DNA of 64,000 nt, from contig NZ_JAPIVG010000001.1 of the NCBI RefSeq assembly GCF_026240095.1, forward strand, positions 682,001 to 746,000. Reading direction: 5' to 3'. Shown piece after piece: positions 8,414 to 17,619 of this stretch (its first letter is position 1; the number at the start of each line of letters is the position of its first letter). Source of the stretch: Pedobacter sandarakinus (GTDB lineage Bacteria; Bacteroidota; Bacteroidia; Sphingobacteriales; Sphingobacteriaceae). The notes beneath the pieces were generated by a model. It saw only the letters and a program-made list of their open reading frames with translations, had not been told where the DNA came from and did not search any database. Made by a program: the position numbers and the translations under genes.

Positions 8414-9055
8414 ATGCCTATAGTTTATAATAAAAATATTGATGACCATACGCTTCTATCCATTTGGAAGATTGAAGAGAACGAAGCAGAACTATTATCT
8501 GGCCTGCAGCTAAAACAGCATGAACTAGATATTGTCTCGTCTTTAAATAATGGAAAAAGACTCTTACACTGGTTAAGTACCCGTCTTTTACTAAGGACTA
8601 TGCTTAATACCGAAGAATATATCGACTGTCAGTTCGATGAAGATGGAAAGCCTTTCCTTGTTAATTTCGAATACCACATATCTTTAAGCCATTCTTACGA
8701 TTACGCAGCTGTGATGATTAGCAAGAACTTTGCAGTAGGCGTAGATATTGAGCTGATCAAACATAAGATAAAGAGTATTAAGCATAAGTTTTTAAGCGAT
8801 ATAGAACTGGCTCAGAAACAAATTGGCGACAATACCGAAGGGCTTTATGTGGCCTGGTGTGCAAAAGAAGCTATATACAAATGGCATGGAAAAAAAGGGT
8901 TAGAATTTAAGAAACATATCCACATTAAGCCTTTTAAACTGCGTACAGAAGGCGCATTAAATGCTATTGTAGAATTACCTAATGGCAAAAAAGAGCTTAC
9001 CGTAAACTACTTTAGAACAAAAGATGGTTATATGTTGGGCTACGTTGCAAACTAA
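8414..9055 (+). CDS. 4'-phosphopantetheinyl transferase superfamily protein
   Basis: A 213-residue Sfp-type enzyme that moves phosphopantetheine from CoA to a carrier-protein serine. The metal and CoA motifs are visible: Gly-Val-Asp-Ile-Glu at 109-113 and Trp-Cys-Ala-Lys-Glu-Ala at 148-153. An upstream Ser-Leu-Ser-His block at about 94-97 is also typical. The length fits the Sfp/Gsp class rather than the 120-residue AcpS class, yet no NRPS or PKS is nearby. It could serve fatty-acid ACP or a distant pathway. lipB follows after 9 bp, so the two genes are probably co-transcribed; both act on acyl-carrier chemistry. Confidence 0.88.
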   Translation: MPIVYNKNIDDHTLLSIWKIEENEAELLSGLQLKQHELDIVSSLNNGKRLLHWLSTRLLLRTMLNTEEYIDCQFDEDGKPFLVNFEYHISLSHSYDYAAVMISKNFAVGVDIELIKHKIKSIKHKFLSDIELAQKQIGDNTEGLYVAWCAKEAIYKWHGKKGLEFKKHIHIKPFKLRTEGALNAIVELPNGKKELTVNYFRTKDGYMLGYVAN

Positions 9056-9064
9056 AATTACAGT

Positions 9065-9784
9065 ATGAGTGGGTTGGAAGAAAAGAAAAAAGTTGAGACA
9101 CAGTTTATTGACTGGGGCTTAACCGATTATCAGGACGCCTGGGATAGACAGGAAGCGTTACTAAATAATACGGTAGCAATTAAAACGGCTAACAGGGTAA
9201 ATGGTACGCAATTACCAACCCCTAATTATTTAATATTCAACGAACATCCACACGTGTATACCTTGGGTAAGAGTGGTCACCAGGAAAACCTTTTGTTAGA
9301 TGAAGAAGGGTTAAAGCAGAAGCAGGCTACCTATTATAAAATTAACCGCGGCGGAGATATTACGTACCATGGGCCGGGGCAAATTGTAGGTTATCCCATT
9401 CTGGATTTAGATAATTTTTTTACTGATATACATTTATACCTACGCACCCTTGAAGAGGCTGTTATTCTCACCCTTAAAGATTATGGCATAGAGGCAGGAA
9501 GGTACCCGGGTTATACAGGTGTTTGGCTAGATCCAACTAATGACAAAGCCAGAAAGATTTGCGCCATGGGCGTAAGATGTAGTAGATGGGTAACTATGCA
9601 TGGTTTTGCCTTCAATGTAAATGTAGACTTAGCGTACTTTAAAAACATTGTACCCTGTGGCATAGATGATAAAGCTGTTACCTCTTTAGAAAAAGAACTT
9701 GGTTTTCCATTAGATATGGAAGAAGTAAAAGGCAAACTAAAAAGGCATATCGCCACATTATTTAACATGAGTTTGAATGCATAA
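9065..9784 (+). CDS. lipB: Lipoyl(octanoyl) transferase
   Basis: A 239-residue enzyme that transfers octanoyl from ACP to the lipoyl domains of 2-oxoacid dehydrogenases and the glycine cleavage system. Visible family blocks are Arg-Gly-Gly-Asp-Ile-Thr-Tyr-His-Gly-Pro-Gly-Gln (about 95-106), the catalytic Lys164 in Lys-Ile-Cys-Ala-Met-Gly, the substrate-channel Met-His-Gly-Phe-Ala-Phe-Asn (178-184) and the nucleophile Cys198 in Pro-Cys-Gly-Ile. The start at 9065, 9 bp after the transferase gene, gives about 13 residues before the conserved region. No lipA is in the window. Confidence 0.95.
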   Translation: MSGLEEKKKVETQFIDWGLTDYQDAWDRQEALLNNTVAIKTANRVNGTQLPTPNYLIFNEHPHVYTLGKSGHQENLLLDEEGLKQKQATYYKINRGGDITYHGPGQIVGYPILDLDNFFTDIHLYLRTLEEAVILTLKDYGIEAGRYPGYTGVWLDPTNDKARKICAMGVRCSRWVTMHGFAFNVNVDLAYFKNIVPCGIDDKAVTSLEKELGFPLDMEEVKGKLKRHIATLFNMSLNA

Positions 9785-9817
9785 AACCCCTGTATGCCAA
9801 TTTGCGTAAATATTGCT

Positions 9818-10543
9818 ATGAGGTTTTTATATACAGGTATTTTGTTTTGTTTGCTAACTTCGGCTTGCACAAAAGGCGCAAATATGTCGACACCAAATCA
9901 GCCAGAGAATTTACAACAGCAGCCATTAGACTCAACTCAAATCAGTTATCTGGCGCTCGGCGACTCTTATACTATTGGCGAAGCAGTGCCGATTAATGAA
10001 TCCTTTCCATTTCAACTTCAGCACCTACTGCAGGGCAAGCAGGTAAATGTGAATAAGCCAACCATTATTGCCAGAACCGGCTGGACAACCGATGAATTGC
10101 AAGGCGCTATTGTACAAGCTAACGTAAAGCAGAAATATGACATTGTAACGTTATTAATAGGTGTGAATAACCAATACCGGGGTTACCCTATAAGTACATA
10201 TAAGGAAGAGTTTTCGGCCTTATTGGAAACTGCAATTGGTTTTGCCAATGGGAAAAAGGAACGCGTTTTCGTTGTATCTATTCCAGATTGGGGCGCAACA
10301 CCGTTTGGCAAAAATGACGGAAGAGGCGCTCAAAGAATAGCCGCTGAAATCGACGCTTTCAACACCGCTAACCGTGAGATCACACTAGCGGCAGGAGTTA
10401 GTTATACCGATATTACGCCGACTTCGAGAAATGCAGCTCAGGATCTAGCGTTAGTAGCTTCAGATGGTTTACACCCCAGTGGTAAAATGTATGGTGAGTG
10501 GGCAAATGCATTATTACCAAAAATTTTGTTGGCTATTAAGTAA
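9818..10543 (+). CDS. SGNH/GDSL hydrolase, predicted lipoprotein
   Basis: A 241-residue protein from ATG 9818. This start is preferred over 9794 because it gives a standard lipoprotein signal with lipobox Leu-Thr-Ser-Ala-Cys and lipidated Cys17. Block I of the SGNH fold is Leu-Ala-Leu-Gly-Asp-Ser (nucleophile Ser50). An Ile-Gly-Val-Asn-Asn block gives the Asn, and Ser-Asp-Gly-Leu-His-Pro-Ser near the C-terminus supplies the Asp and His. It is likely a membrane-anchored esterase or lipase-like hydrolase; the substrate is unknown. It follows lipB by 33 bp. Confidence 0.85.
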   Translation: MRFLYTGILFCLLTSACTKGANMSTPNQPENLQQQPLDSTQISYLALGDSYTIGEAVPINESFPFQLQHLLQGKQVNVNKPTIIARTGWTTDELQGAIVQANVKQKYDIVTLLIGVNNQYRGYPISTYKEEFSALLETAIGFANGKKERVFVVSIPDWGATPFGKNDGRGAQRIAAEIDAFNTANREITLAAGVSYTDITPTSRNAAQDLALVASDGLHPSGKMYGEWANALLPKILLAIK

Positions 10544-10624
10544 GCAATGCAGTATGATTTTGCTGCTAAGAAAAAACTCGAACCCATACCGCTTTCTTTA
10601 ACAATTAGGTTGCTTTTATGAGAT

Positions 10625-11362
10625 TTAAACGGACACCGAAGTTAGGTATTTATAATCTTTCATTACAGTTTCTAAAAATTGTAGCTCATTCATTTCTGAT
10701 GGAAGTTTAATTGACAAATGCAGCTTAAGTTTTTCAGCCATCGCGTAAACGATTGTGGCATTTGCCGTTTGATAATATCCCGTTAACACCTCGTAAACCA
10801 ATTCGATTTCGCGATCGCTCAAATGGATTACTTCATTAAAAACAGGTTGATAACTATCTGGCAGTTGGAAATTGAAGGCTAAATTATCAAAACGCGTTCT
10901 CTGGGTCGTCTTTATCAATGTGGTTTTTGCAAGAATATCGCCTACACGCTGATGCTTCTCGGTAACGGCGACCGAAATGATAGCTACAATTCCCCAACCA
11001 ATGGGCGTAAAATCTACCAGTCTAAACACCCAGCGCAAGAGGTATTGACTAAAAGTCGGCTGGCCGCCGTCTATACTAATCACTTTAATTTTTAAGGCTT
11101 TCTTTCCGAAGGTTTGTCCGTCCATGGTCAGTTCGCATACCAAATCATAAAAAACAAAAACGACAGCGAAGATAATCGCTAAAATAGGAAAACCCCACAC
11201 AAAGTTGCCAAATGCAGCGGCTGCGCCCAGAATTATGCTAATGATATAAAGTACAAAAAAGCCTCCGAAATCTATACAACTTGCGGCAATGCGCTCGCCC
11301 AGACCTGCAACTTCATATTCAATATCTATATTTTGAGTAGTGCTAATTCTGATGGTTTCCAT
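10625..11362 (-). CDS. RDD family membrane protein
   Basis: A 245-residue inner-membrane protein. Three hydrophobic segments occupy about 30-75, 75-95 and 120-140. The RDD hallmarks are present: Ala-Ser-Cys-Ile-Asp-Phe-Gly-Gly at the start of helix 1, Gly-Gln-Thr-Phe-Gly-Lys-Lys between helices, and the Arg-Trp-x-Phe-Arg-Leu-Val-Asp block. A soluble tail of about 100 residues follows. It is divergent from a MoxR/DUF58/SpoIIM-type operon and is probably part of the same functional locus, since RDD, SpoIIM, MoxR and DUF58 genes often occur together. Molecular role unknown. Confidence 0.85.
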   Translation of the reverse strand: METIRISTTQNIDIEYEVAGLGERIAASCIDFGGFFVLYIISIILGAAAAFGNFVWGFPILAIIFAVVFVFYDLVCELTMDGQTFGKKALKIKVISIDGGQPTFSQYLLRWVFRLVDFTPIGWGIVAIISVAVTEKHQRVGDILAKTTLIKTTQRTRFDNLAFNFQLPDSYQPVFNEVIHLSDREIELVYEVLTGYYQTANATIVYAMAEKLKLHLSIKLPSEMNELQFLETVMKDYKYLTSVSV

Positions 11363-11503
11363 TAATCAAACATAATTTTTTTTTGATAAAAATTAATTCT
11401 TGAAGACATTATTTTTTCGCAAAAAAACGCTGTTCAACTAAAAATGAATTTTTAATCCTTAGAAATTTAACTATTTTAACCCGAGATTTGTTAACGCCTT
11501 AGC

Positions 11504-12448
11504 ATGAGAGAAGCACTGTTTGTAAAGCAAAATACCGAAAAGTGGAAGCGTTTCGAAACGGCGCAGTATGCTAATCCAGATCAAGTTGCAAATCACTTTA
11601 TCGAGGTTACAAATGATTTAGCATATGCTAAAACTTTTTATCCCAATTCTAAAACAACGGCCTACCTTAATGGATTGGCTTCAAAACTTCATCAAGCAAT
11701 TTATAAAAACAGGAAAGAGAAAACCAATCGTTTTATAACTTTCTGGAAAACCGAACTCCCTTTAACTTTTTATAAACACCGGCAAAAGGTTCTCTATAGT
11801 TTAGTTTTCTTTCTGATATCCTGCGCAATCGGCGCCCTTTCTGCAAAGTATGATGATACATTCGTGCGGCTAATAATGGGCGATGGATATGTAAATATGA
11901 CGAATGAAAATATTGCGAAAGGCGATCCATTTGGGGTTTACAAGCAGCAAAATGAATTCTTAATGTTTATTCAGATTGGTGCAAATAACATATTTGTGTC
12001 TATCTATACCTTCGTTTTAGGGATTATTTTTTCAATTGGCACCATAGTATCACTTTTTAGAAATGGCATTATGTTAGGTTCATTTCAGTACTTCTTTTTT
12101 AGTAAAGGGCTGGGCATAAAATCCATTTTGGTCATTTGGATACATGGCACACTTGAGATTTCGGCTATTGTTTTAGCTGGTGCTGCCGGCTTGGTTTTAG
12201 GCAATAGCTTTTTGTTTCCAAAAACCTTCACCAGAAAACAATCGATAGTAAAGGGTGCAAAAGAAGGAATGAAGATGGTTTTAGGTCTTATTCCAATTTT
12301 TGTTGTAGCTGCGTTTCTCGAAAGCTTTATTACCCGACATACTGAAATGCCATGGCCCATCAGCGCCGCAATTTTACTATCATCAGCAGCATTTATAGTT
12401 TGGTATGTATTAATTTATCCATCAAAAATTAACAGCAAGCAAATATAA
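11504..12448 (+). CDS. Stage II sporulation protein M (SpoIIM/DUF95)-like membrane protein
   Basis: A 314-residue protein. An N-terminal soluble region of about 90 residues includes Arg-Trp-like helices, and about six membrane segments follow between residues 95 and 310. The core motif Trp-Ile-His-Gly-x-x-Glu-Ile (near 210) is the strongly conserved SpoIIM signature. This organism does not sporulate by any sign in the window. In other bacteria the family is linked to peptidoglycan-remodelling complexes and to MoxR loci. It is first in a six-gene plus-strand block; the next gene starts 10 bp on. The 141-bp gap upstream separates it from the divergent RDD gene and should hold both promoters. 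Confidence 0.85.
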   Translation: MREALFVKQNTEKWKRFETAQYANPDQVANHFIEVTNDLAYAKTFYPNSKTTAYLNGLASKLHQAIYKNRKEKTNRFITFWKTELPLTFYKHRQKVLYSLVFFLISCAIGALSAKYDDTFVRLIMGDGYVNMTNENIAKGDPFGVYKQQNEFLMFIQIGANNIFVSIYTFVLGIIFSIGTIVSLFRNGIMLGSFQYFFFSKGLGIKSILVIWIHGTLEISAIVLAGAAGLVLGNSFLFPKTFTRKQSIVKGAKEGMKMVLGLIPIFVVAAFLESFITRHTEMPWPISAAILLSSAAFIVWYVLIYPSKINSKQI

Positions 12449-12458
12449 ATTAGTGCAC

Positions 12459-13340
12459 ATGGTTAGAAGAATTGAATTTAAGCAACGTAGGGACTTTGGA
12501 CAAGTAATTAATGATACCTTTACGTTTATACGCCAAAATTTAAAGCAACTCATAACCCTTTATTTTTTATTTTGCGGTTTATTTGTATTCTTAAGCATGG
12601 GAGCCATGTTAATTCAGCAATACAAATTAAGCGGTTTAATTACCAACTCAGGTTCAAGCATTAGATATTCTGGTTATCAGTTCGCCAATTATGGTATTGA
12701 ATACTATTTTTCACTTCTCTTTTCGCTGCTCAGCTATTGCAGCATGACGGTTGTAATTTTATCTTATATTTCCATCTATGTGCAAAAAGGTAATGAAAAG
12801 CCAACTATTGATGAAATATGGGTAGCCTTTAAACGCTATTTCTTTAGAACTTTTTGGGCATCGATAGTACTGGGTATATTATTATTGATTGGCTTTGTTT
12901 TATGTATTTTGCCAGGTTTCTGGCTATTCCCATTTATTGGAATGGTATTTCCAATTATGGTGTTAGAGGATGAAAGAATAGGATTTGCCTTTAACAGAAG
13001 CTTTGTGCTTATCAAAAACAATTTCTGGATTACATTTGCCACCTTACTTCTAATTTGGATCATTGTATATGCATGCATGTCTATGATCATTTTACCTACG
13101 ACTATACTGGGCATGGTGGGAATATTTTCTCAAAAAAGCACGCAGCTATCATTAACTTTCATGATGATTAGTACGGTTTTACAATCACTTTGCCAATCGT
13201 TTACTATTTTACCAGTTATTACACTTGCACTGCTATACTTCAATTTAACAGAGCAGAAAGAGCACCATGGATTATTAGAACGTATTTCAGATTTTGGAAA
13301 TATCGTAAAACCAGTTGATAGCCGACCAGAGGAATACTAA
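12459..13340 (+). CDS. Polytopic membrane protein of the MoxR/DUF58 locus
   Basis: About 293 residues from ATG 12459 (a GTG six bases upstream is possible). After an N-terminal Lys/Arg-rich amphipathic stretch there are about six hydrophobic segments (roughly 32-60, 85-115, 130-155, 155-175, 190-225, 235-265). No enzymatic motif is visible. It resembles the glycerophosphoryl diester phosphodiesterase membrane-domain type of unknown proteins, but this is weak. It sits between SpoIIM and DUF4129 genes with gaps of 10 and 1 bp and is therefore surely co-expressed with them. Confidence 0.75.
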   Translation: MVRRIEFKQRRDFGQVINDTFTFIRQNLKQLITLYFLFCGLFVFLSMGAMLIQQYKLSGLITNSGSSIRYSGYQFANYGIEYYFSLLFSLLSYCSMTVVILSYISIYVQKGNEKPTIDEIWVAFKRYFFRTFWASIVLGILLLIGFVLCILPGFWLFPFIGMVFPIMVLEDERIGFAFNRSFVLIKNNFWITFATLLLIWIIVYACMSMIILPTTILGMVGIFSQKSTQLSLTFMMISTVLQSLCQSFTILPVITLALLYFNLTEQKEHHGLLERISDFGNIVKPVDSRPEEY

Positions 13341-13341
13341 A

Positions 13342-14085
13342 ATGTACAAGACAATTTTAACCTATTTCTTATTCTTTGTTGTTTATTTAACACCCGCATA
13401 TGTTCTTGCCCAGGTAAAGACTCCGAAACCTAAGCCTGAAACTACGCAAATGAAGTTAGACAGTACGCAACTAACACCCAAAACATTCGATAAGCAAGCC
13501 ATCAGCGATTATAAAACCCAACCAGATTTTCAATATGATGAGGTTGGCGAAAGGCAATTATCACTTTGGGAAAGATTTTGGATAGGATTCTGGAATTGGG
13601 TTAGAAGAATCTTTAGCGGTGCTGCAACAAACTCAATATCAAGATATTTTTTTATCGGATTAGCGGTGGCAATTGTGCTTTTCCTGGTGATAAAAATCGT
13701 AGGAGCGCAAAATATATTTAGAAGAGACCCACCAGAGAGCGCTTTACCTTATGACGTTTTGAATGATAACATCCATGAAATAGATTACGAAACAGAGATA
13801 CAGCGGCTTGTAAGTGAGGGGAAATATAGGCTTGCCGTAAGATTGCTTTACCTACGCACGCTTAAAAAACTTAGCGATGCGCAAATTATCGAATGGCAAC
13901 CCGATAAAACCAATTATAATTATTTAATGGAGATTACCAGACCAGCATTAAAGGGAGACTTTGGCCAGCTTACCCTTCAATTCGATTATATTTGGTATGG
14001 CGATTTCCCTATAGACGAGCACAAATTCGAGCCCATTAAGCAATCCTTTAATCATTTTAACAAGCAGATAAATGAAAGGATATAA
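13342..14085 (+). CDS. DUF4129 domain-containing membrane protein
   Basis: A 247-residue protein from ATG 13342, one base after the previous stop. The signal peptide ends near Val-Leu-Ala-Gln. A linker region about 20-85 follows, a transmembrane helix lies at about 100-120, and the cytosolic tail contains the DUF4129 pattern: a Glu-rich start, Tyr-Arg-Leu-Ala-Val-Arg-Leu-Leu-Tyr-Leu, Lys-Lys-Leu, and Trp-Gln-Pro-Asp-Lys-Thr-Asn. DUF4129 often occurs as the C-terminus of transglutaminase-like proteins in MoxR loci; here it stands alone. The reading frame overlaps the next gene by 14 bp, a sign of translational coupling. Confidence 0.82.
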   Translation: MYKTILTYFLFFVVYLTPAYVLAQVKTPKPKPETTQMKLDSTQLTPKTFDKQAISDYKTQPDFQYDEVGERQLSLWERFWIGFWNWVRRIFSGAATNSISRYFFIGLAVAIVLFLVIKIVGAQNIFRRDPPESALPYDVLNDNIHEIDYETEIQRLVSEGKYRLAVRLLYLRTLKKLSDAQIIEWQPDKTNYNYLMEITRPALKGDFGQLTLQFDYIWYGDFPIDEHKFEPIKQSFNHFNKQINERI

Positions 14086-15259
14086 GCTTTACCTGGGCAT
14101 TGGGTTTATACTCGTTGCCATTTATTTAGTTGCACAATTCAATAAACCTACGCCTACCAATTGGGCACCCACCTACCTCGCTGAAGATAAAATACCCTAT
14201 GGCACCTACATTTTATCTAACAGAATAATCGACATTGTACCAAATGCCAGGGTCTCGCAATCTAGAAAATCGGTCTCTGATGCATTACAAAAACGATACC
14301 TACAAACCGCTTATCTGGTTGTGGCACAAAAGGTAGATGCAAGTAAGTATGAATTTTCCAAGATGAAGATTTTTATGGAGGCTGGAAACGACATATTCAT
14401 TGCGGCATACGACTTCGGGAATATGGAGAAACAATTAAAATTACGCCCTGCCGTTAGCTTTAACTCCAACCAGAACACACTTAATTTCACCAATCCGAAT
14501 TTAAAAACAGAGGCCAGTTATGGATTCGAGCGTGGCATTGGGAGCCAGTACTTTAGCCAAATCGATTATCAAAAGGCGATCGTTCTAGGGGTTAATGCAA
14601 GTAATCAACCCAATTTCTTAAAATATCAGTTTGGTAAAGGTGCGCTTTACCTGGTTGCAGAACCTGGCTTCTATACCAACTTTAATCTGCTAGATAAATA
14701 TGGCGCCGAATACGCATCAAAAACACTTAGTTACCTGCAAAATAACAAAGCCATTATTTTAGATCAGTATTTCTCGGGACAGAAAAATGAGGCAACAGAT
14801 GTACTTCGGGTTTTCTTTGCGCATCCGGAATTGAAATGGGCCTATTACCTCAGTATTTTTGGCTTGTTTATTTTTGTGATTTACGACATCAAGCGCCGCC
14901 AAAGAATAATTCCAATTCTCGATCCCATGACCAATTCTTCACTAGAGTTTGTAAATGTGGTAGGAAGCGTTTATTACCAGGAGCGAAACAACAAGGATAT
15001 TGCGCTCAAGAAAGTAAATTACTTTTTAGAATACCTTAGAACGCGGTACTTTTTAAAAACCAACGAAATTGACCGAAATTTTGCACAGATCCTGATGGAA
15101 AAAACCGGGATAAATGAGGCATCGGCAAAAACGTTGACCCGTTATTTTATCGAAATACCACTCATGGAAAGTTTAGGCGATCACGAATTGATCAACTTAA
15201 ATCAAAGTATAGAAAATTTTTATCAAACAACACAACCCAATGGAGCAAGAACAGTTTAA
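14072..15259 (+). CDS. DUF4350 domain-containing membrane protein
   Basis: A 395-residue protein with an N-terminal membrane helix (about 5-22), a large extracytoplasmic domain of DUF4350 type (about 30-255), a second membrane helix (about 257-275) with the Lys-Arg-Arg-Gln stop-transfer run, and a cytosolic helical tail. The same arrangement is typical of the DUF4350 members of MoxR-DUF58 clusters. It overlaps DUF4129 by 14 bp and the MoxR gene by 20 bp. Function unknown; the topology suggests a periplasmic sensing or binding domain tied to the cytosolic MoxR ATPase. Confidence 0.82.
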   Translation: MKGYKLYLGIGFILVAIYLVAQFNKPTPTNWAPTYLAEDKIPYGTYILSNRIIDIVPNARVSQSRKSVSDALQKRYLQTAYLVVAQKVDASKYEFSKMKIFMEAGNDIFIAAYDFGNMEKQLKLRPAVSFNSNQNTLNFTNPNLKTEASYGFERGIGSQYFSQIDYQKAIVLGVNASNQPNFLKYQFGKGALYLVAEPGFYTNFNLLDKYGAEYASKTLSYLQNNKAIILDQYFSGQKNEATDVLRVFFAHPELKWAYYLSIFGLFIFVIYDIKRRQRIIPILDPMTNSSLEFVNVVGSVYYQERNNKDIALKKVNYFLEYLRTRYFLKTNEIDRNFAQILMEKTGINEASAKTLTRYFIEIPLMESLGDHELINLNQSIENFYQTTQPNGARTV

Positions 15260-16217
15260 CCAACGTACAGATTTAACCATGCTAAACCAGGCGGTTGATC
15301 AAATTAGAAATGTGCTTGGCAATATCATCGTAGGCCAGAAACAGGTTATTGACTTTTTAATTGTGGGGCTTTTGGCCGATGGACACATCCTTATAGAGGG
15401 CGTTCCGGGAGTGGCTAAAACTCTAAGTGCAAAACTCTTGGCAAAATCTATCGACGCCCAATTTTCGAGGGTACAGTTTACACCAGATTTAATGCCGTCT
15501 GATGTGCTGGGAACACCTATCTTTAACACAAAAACTGGCGACTTCGAATTTAGAAAAGGGCCGATCTTTGGCAACCTTATCCTGGTAGATGAGATTAACC
15601 GTGCGCCTGCTAAAACCCAGTCTGCGCTATTCGAAGTAATGGAAGAACGCCAGGTAACTATCGACGGTGAAAGCTACCTAATGGATGAACCATTTATGGT
15701 ATTGGCTACTCAAAACCCTATTGAACAGGAAGGTACCTATCGACTGCCAGAAGCGCAATTGGATCGTTTTTTATTCAAGATTGAAGTAAAATATCCCACA
15801 CTTGAAGAAGAAGCGGCTATTTTAACCGCACAACACACTTTGGTAAATAAATCATTAGCCAATGATGTAAAACCGGTACTATCTGTGGCGCAAATTAAAG
15901 AAGCCAGAATCATTATCCGCAACCTTTTTGTAGAACCGAAGCTCATCGAATTTATCGCCCAGATTGTACACGAAACCAGAAACAATCCATCGCTTTATTT
16001 AGGTGCATCGCCAAGGGCATCGTTGGCAATTATTCACAGTGCCAAGGCATTGGCTGCCATTCAAAACCGCGATTTTGTAACGCCCGATGATATTATTGCC
16101 GTAGCAGTTCCGGTTCTGGCGCATAGAATTTTGTTATCTCCAGAAAAAGAAATGGAGGGGCTTACTTCCAGCGATATCGTACAACAAATCATTAAGAAAC
16201 TAGAAGTACCTAGATAA
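15240..16217 (+). CDS. MoxR-family AAA+ ATPase
   Basis: A 325-residue AAA+ protein. The Walker A Gly-Val-Pro-Gly-Val-Ala-Lys-Thr is at 54-61 and Walker B Leu-Val-Asp-Glu-Ile-Asn-Arg-Ala-Pro contains Asp117 and Glu118. Sensor 1 is the Thr-Gln-Asn-Pro motif, and the C-terminal lid holds Ser-Pro-Arg-Ala. MoxR ATPases act as chaperones for maturation of complexes, often with a von Willebrand-like DUF58 partner, which is encoded next. The 20-bp overlap with the DUF4350 gene suggests coupled translation. Confidence 0.93.
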   Translation: MEQEQFNQRTDLTMLNQAVDQIRNVLGNIIVGQKQVIDFLIVGLLADGHILIEGVPGVAKTLSAKLLAKSIDAQFSRVQFTPDLMPSDVLGTPIFNTKTGDFEFRKGPIFGNLILVDEINRAPAKTQSALFEVMEERQVTIDGESYLMDEPFMVLATQNPIEQEGTYRLPEAQLDRFLFKIEVKYPTLEEEAAILTAQHTLVNKSLANDVKPVLSVAQIKEARIIIRNLFVEPKLIEFIAQIVHETRNNPSLYLGASPRASLAIIHSAKALAAIQNRDFVTPDDIIAVAVPVLAHRILLSPEKEMEGLTSSDIVQQIIKKLEVPR

Positions 16218-16253
16218 TAGGTCAAAATTAGCTAAAACCTAAAATTATAACCT

Positions 16254-17600
16254 TTGAAAAAGTTATTTCAGCAGTATTACACCAACCTGTTTTTGAGTCC
16301 TCGGTTATTCATAAGCATGGGGTGCTGTATTTTGCTTTTTCTGCTTAAATTTTTCTTTCCCTGGCTAGGCGAAACGCCCTACATTGCGCTCGGAGCGCTG
16401 GTGCTCCTCGTGTTGCTAGACCTTATTATTCTTTATCGCCATAGTGCAGGAATCTTTGCGAAAAGATTAACTCCTAAACGATTAAGCAACGGCGATGAAA
16501 ACCCTATTCAGGTTGAAATTAAAAATAGCTATGGCTTTGCGGTAAACTTAAGGGTGATAGATGAGGTTCCATTCCAGTTTCAAGTGAGAGATAAAGACTT
16601 TAAGCTGAGCTTAAAGCCCGGTGAAATAAAATCTATCCACTATCATTTACGGCCAACAAAGCGAGGGGAGTACGATTTCGGGAATATCAGGGTATATATT
16701 GCTTCGCCGATTGGATTGGTTAATCGACGATATAATTTCGAAGCAGCAAAAGTGCTGGCTGTTTATCCTTCATTTATTAGCCTTGGCCAATACGAATTAA
16801 TGGCCGTTTCTAGGTACTTAACAGAGTTCGGCATTAAGAAAGTTAGAAAAATTGGGCAGAGTAGTGAGTTCGATCAAATAAAAAATTATGTCGGTGGCGA
16901 CGATATCCGCACCATAAACTGGAAAGCAACCGCACGTAAAAATAGCTTAATGGTTAACAATTATACCGACGAACGTTCTCAAAATATGTATTGCATTATC
17001 GATAAATCGAGGGTAATGCGGATGCCTTTTGAACAACTTAGTTTGTTAGATTATGCCATTAATGCCAGTGTTGCACTAGCGAAAGTGGCCATGCTTAAGG
17101 AAGACAAAGCGGGGCTAATTACCATTTCAGAAACCCTTGGAACCGTTGTACCTGCTGATAGAAAAGCGGGGCAATTAGGCAACATTATGAATGTGCTTTA
17201 CAAAGAGAAAACCCGCTATTTAGAAAGTAATTTAGAGGCATTATATAGCACCGTTCGTGCCGTGGTTAAACAACGTAGCTTGTTGGTATTCTTTACCAAC
17301 TTCGAAAGTTTAGCAGCACTTCAAAGGCAATTGCCTTATTTAAAGAAGCTAGCTAAATACCACCTTTTGCTAGTGGTATTCTTCGAAAACACCGAGCTTA
17401 AAAACATGGTTAATGAGCCCGCTAAAGACCTAGAAGAAATTTACCATAAAACCATTGCAGAGAAATTTATTTACGAGAAAAAGTTAATGGCTAAAGAGCT
17501 TACCAAGCATGGCATTCTTTCGGTGCTTACACCGCCCCAAAAATTAACCGTAAGCGTCATCAATCAATATTTAGCGCTTAAGGCACAACAGCGTATTTAA
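16254..17600 (+). CDS. DUF58 domain-containing protein
   Basis: A 448-residue membrane-anchored protein. Two adjacent hydrophobic segments lie at about 17-37 and 40-62, then a beta-rich region (about 70-185). The DUF58 signature Gly-Gly-Asp-Asp-Ile-Arg-Thr-Ile-Asn-Trp-Lys-Ala-Thr-Ala-Arg (about 217-231) follows, then a vWA-like segment with Asp-Lys-Ser-Arg in place of the classical Asp-x-Ser-x-Ser metal site. The start codon at 16254 is TTG; the nearest ATG (16314) would cut the first membrane helix. It is the last gene of the SpoIIM-to-DUF58 block and is convergent with the nucleoid protein gene only 19 bp away. Confidence 0.88.
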   Translation: MKKLFQQYYTNLFLSPRLFISMGCCILLFLLKFFFPWLGETPYIALGALVLLVLLDLIILYRHSAGIFAKRLTPKRLSNGDENPIQVEIKNSYGFAVNLRVIDEVPFQFQVRDKDFKLSLKPGEIKSIHYHLRPTKRGEYDFGNIRVYIASPIGLVNRRYNFEAAKVLAVYPSFISLGQYELMAVSRYLTEFGIKKVRKIGQSSEFDQIKNYVGGDDIRTINWKATARKNSLMVNNYTDERSQNMYCIIDKSRVMRMPFEQLSLLDYAINASVALAKVAMLKEDKAGLITISETLGTVVPADRKAGQLGNIMNVLYKEKTRYLESNLEALYSTVRAVVKQRSLLVFFTNFESLAALQRQLPYLKKLAKYHLLLVVFFENTELKNMVNEPAKDLEEIYHKTIAEKFIYEKKLMAKELTKHGILSVLTPPQKLTVSVINQYLALKAQQRI

Positions 17601-17619
17601 TCAACTCCCCTAAAAGCAT

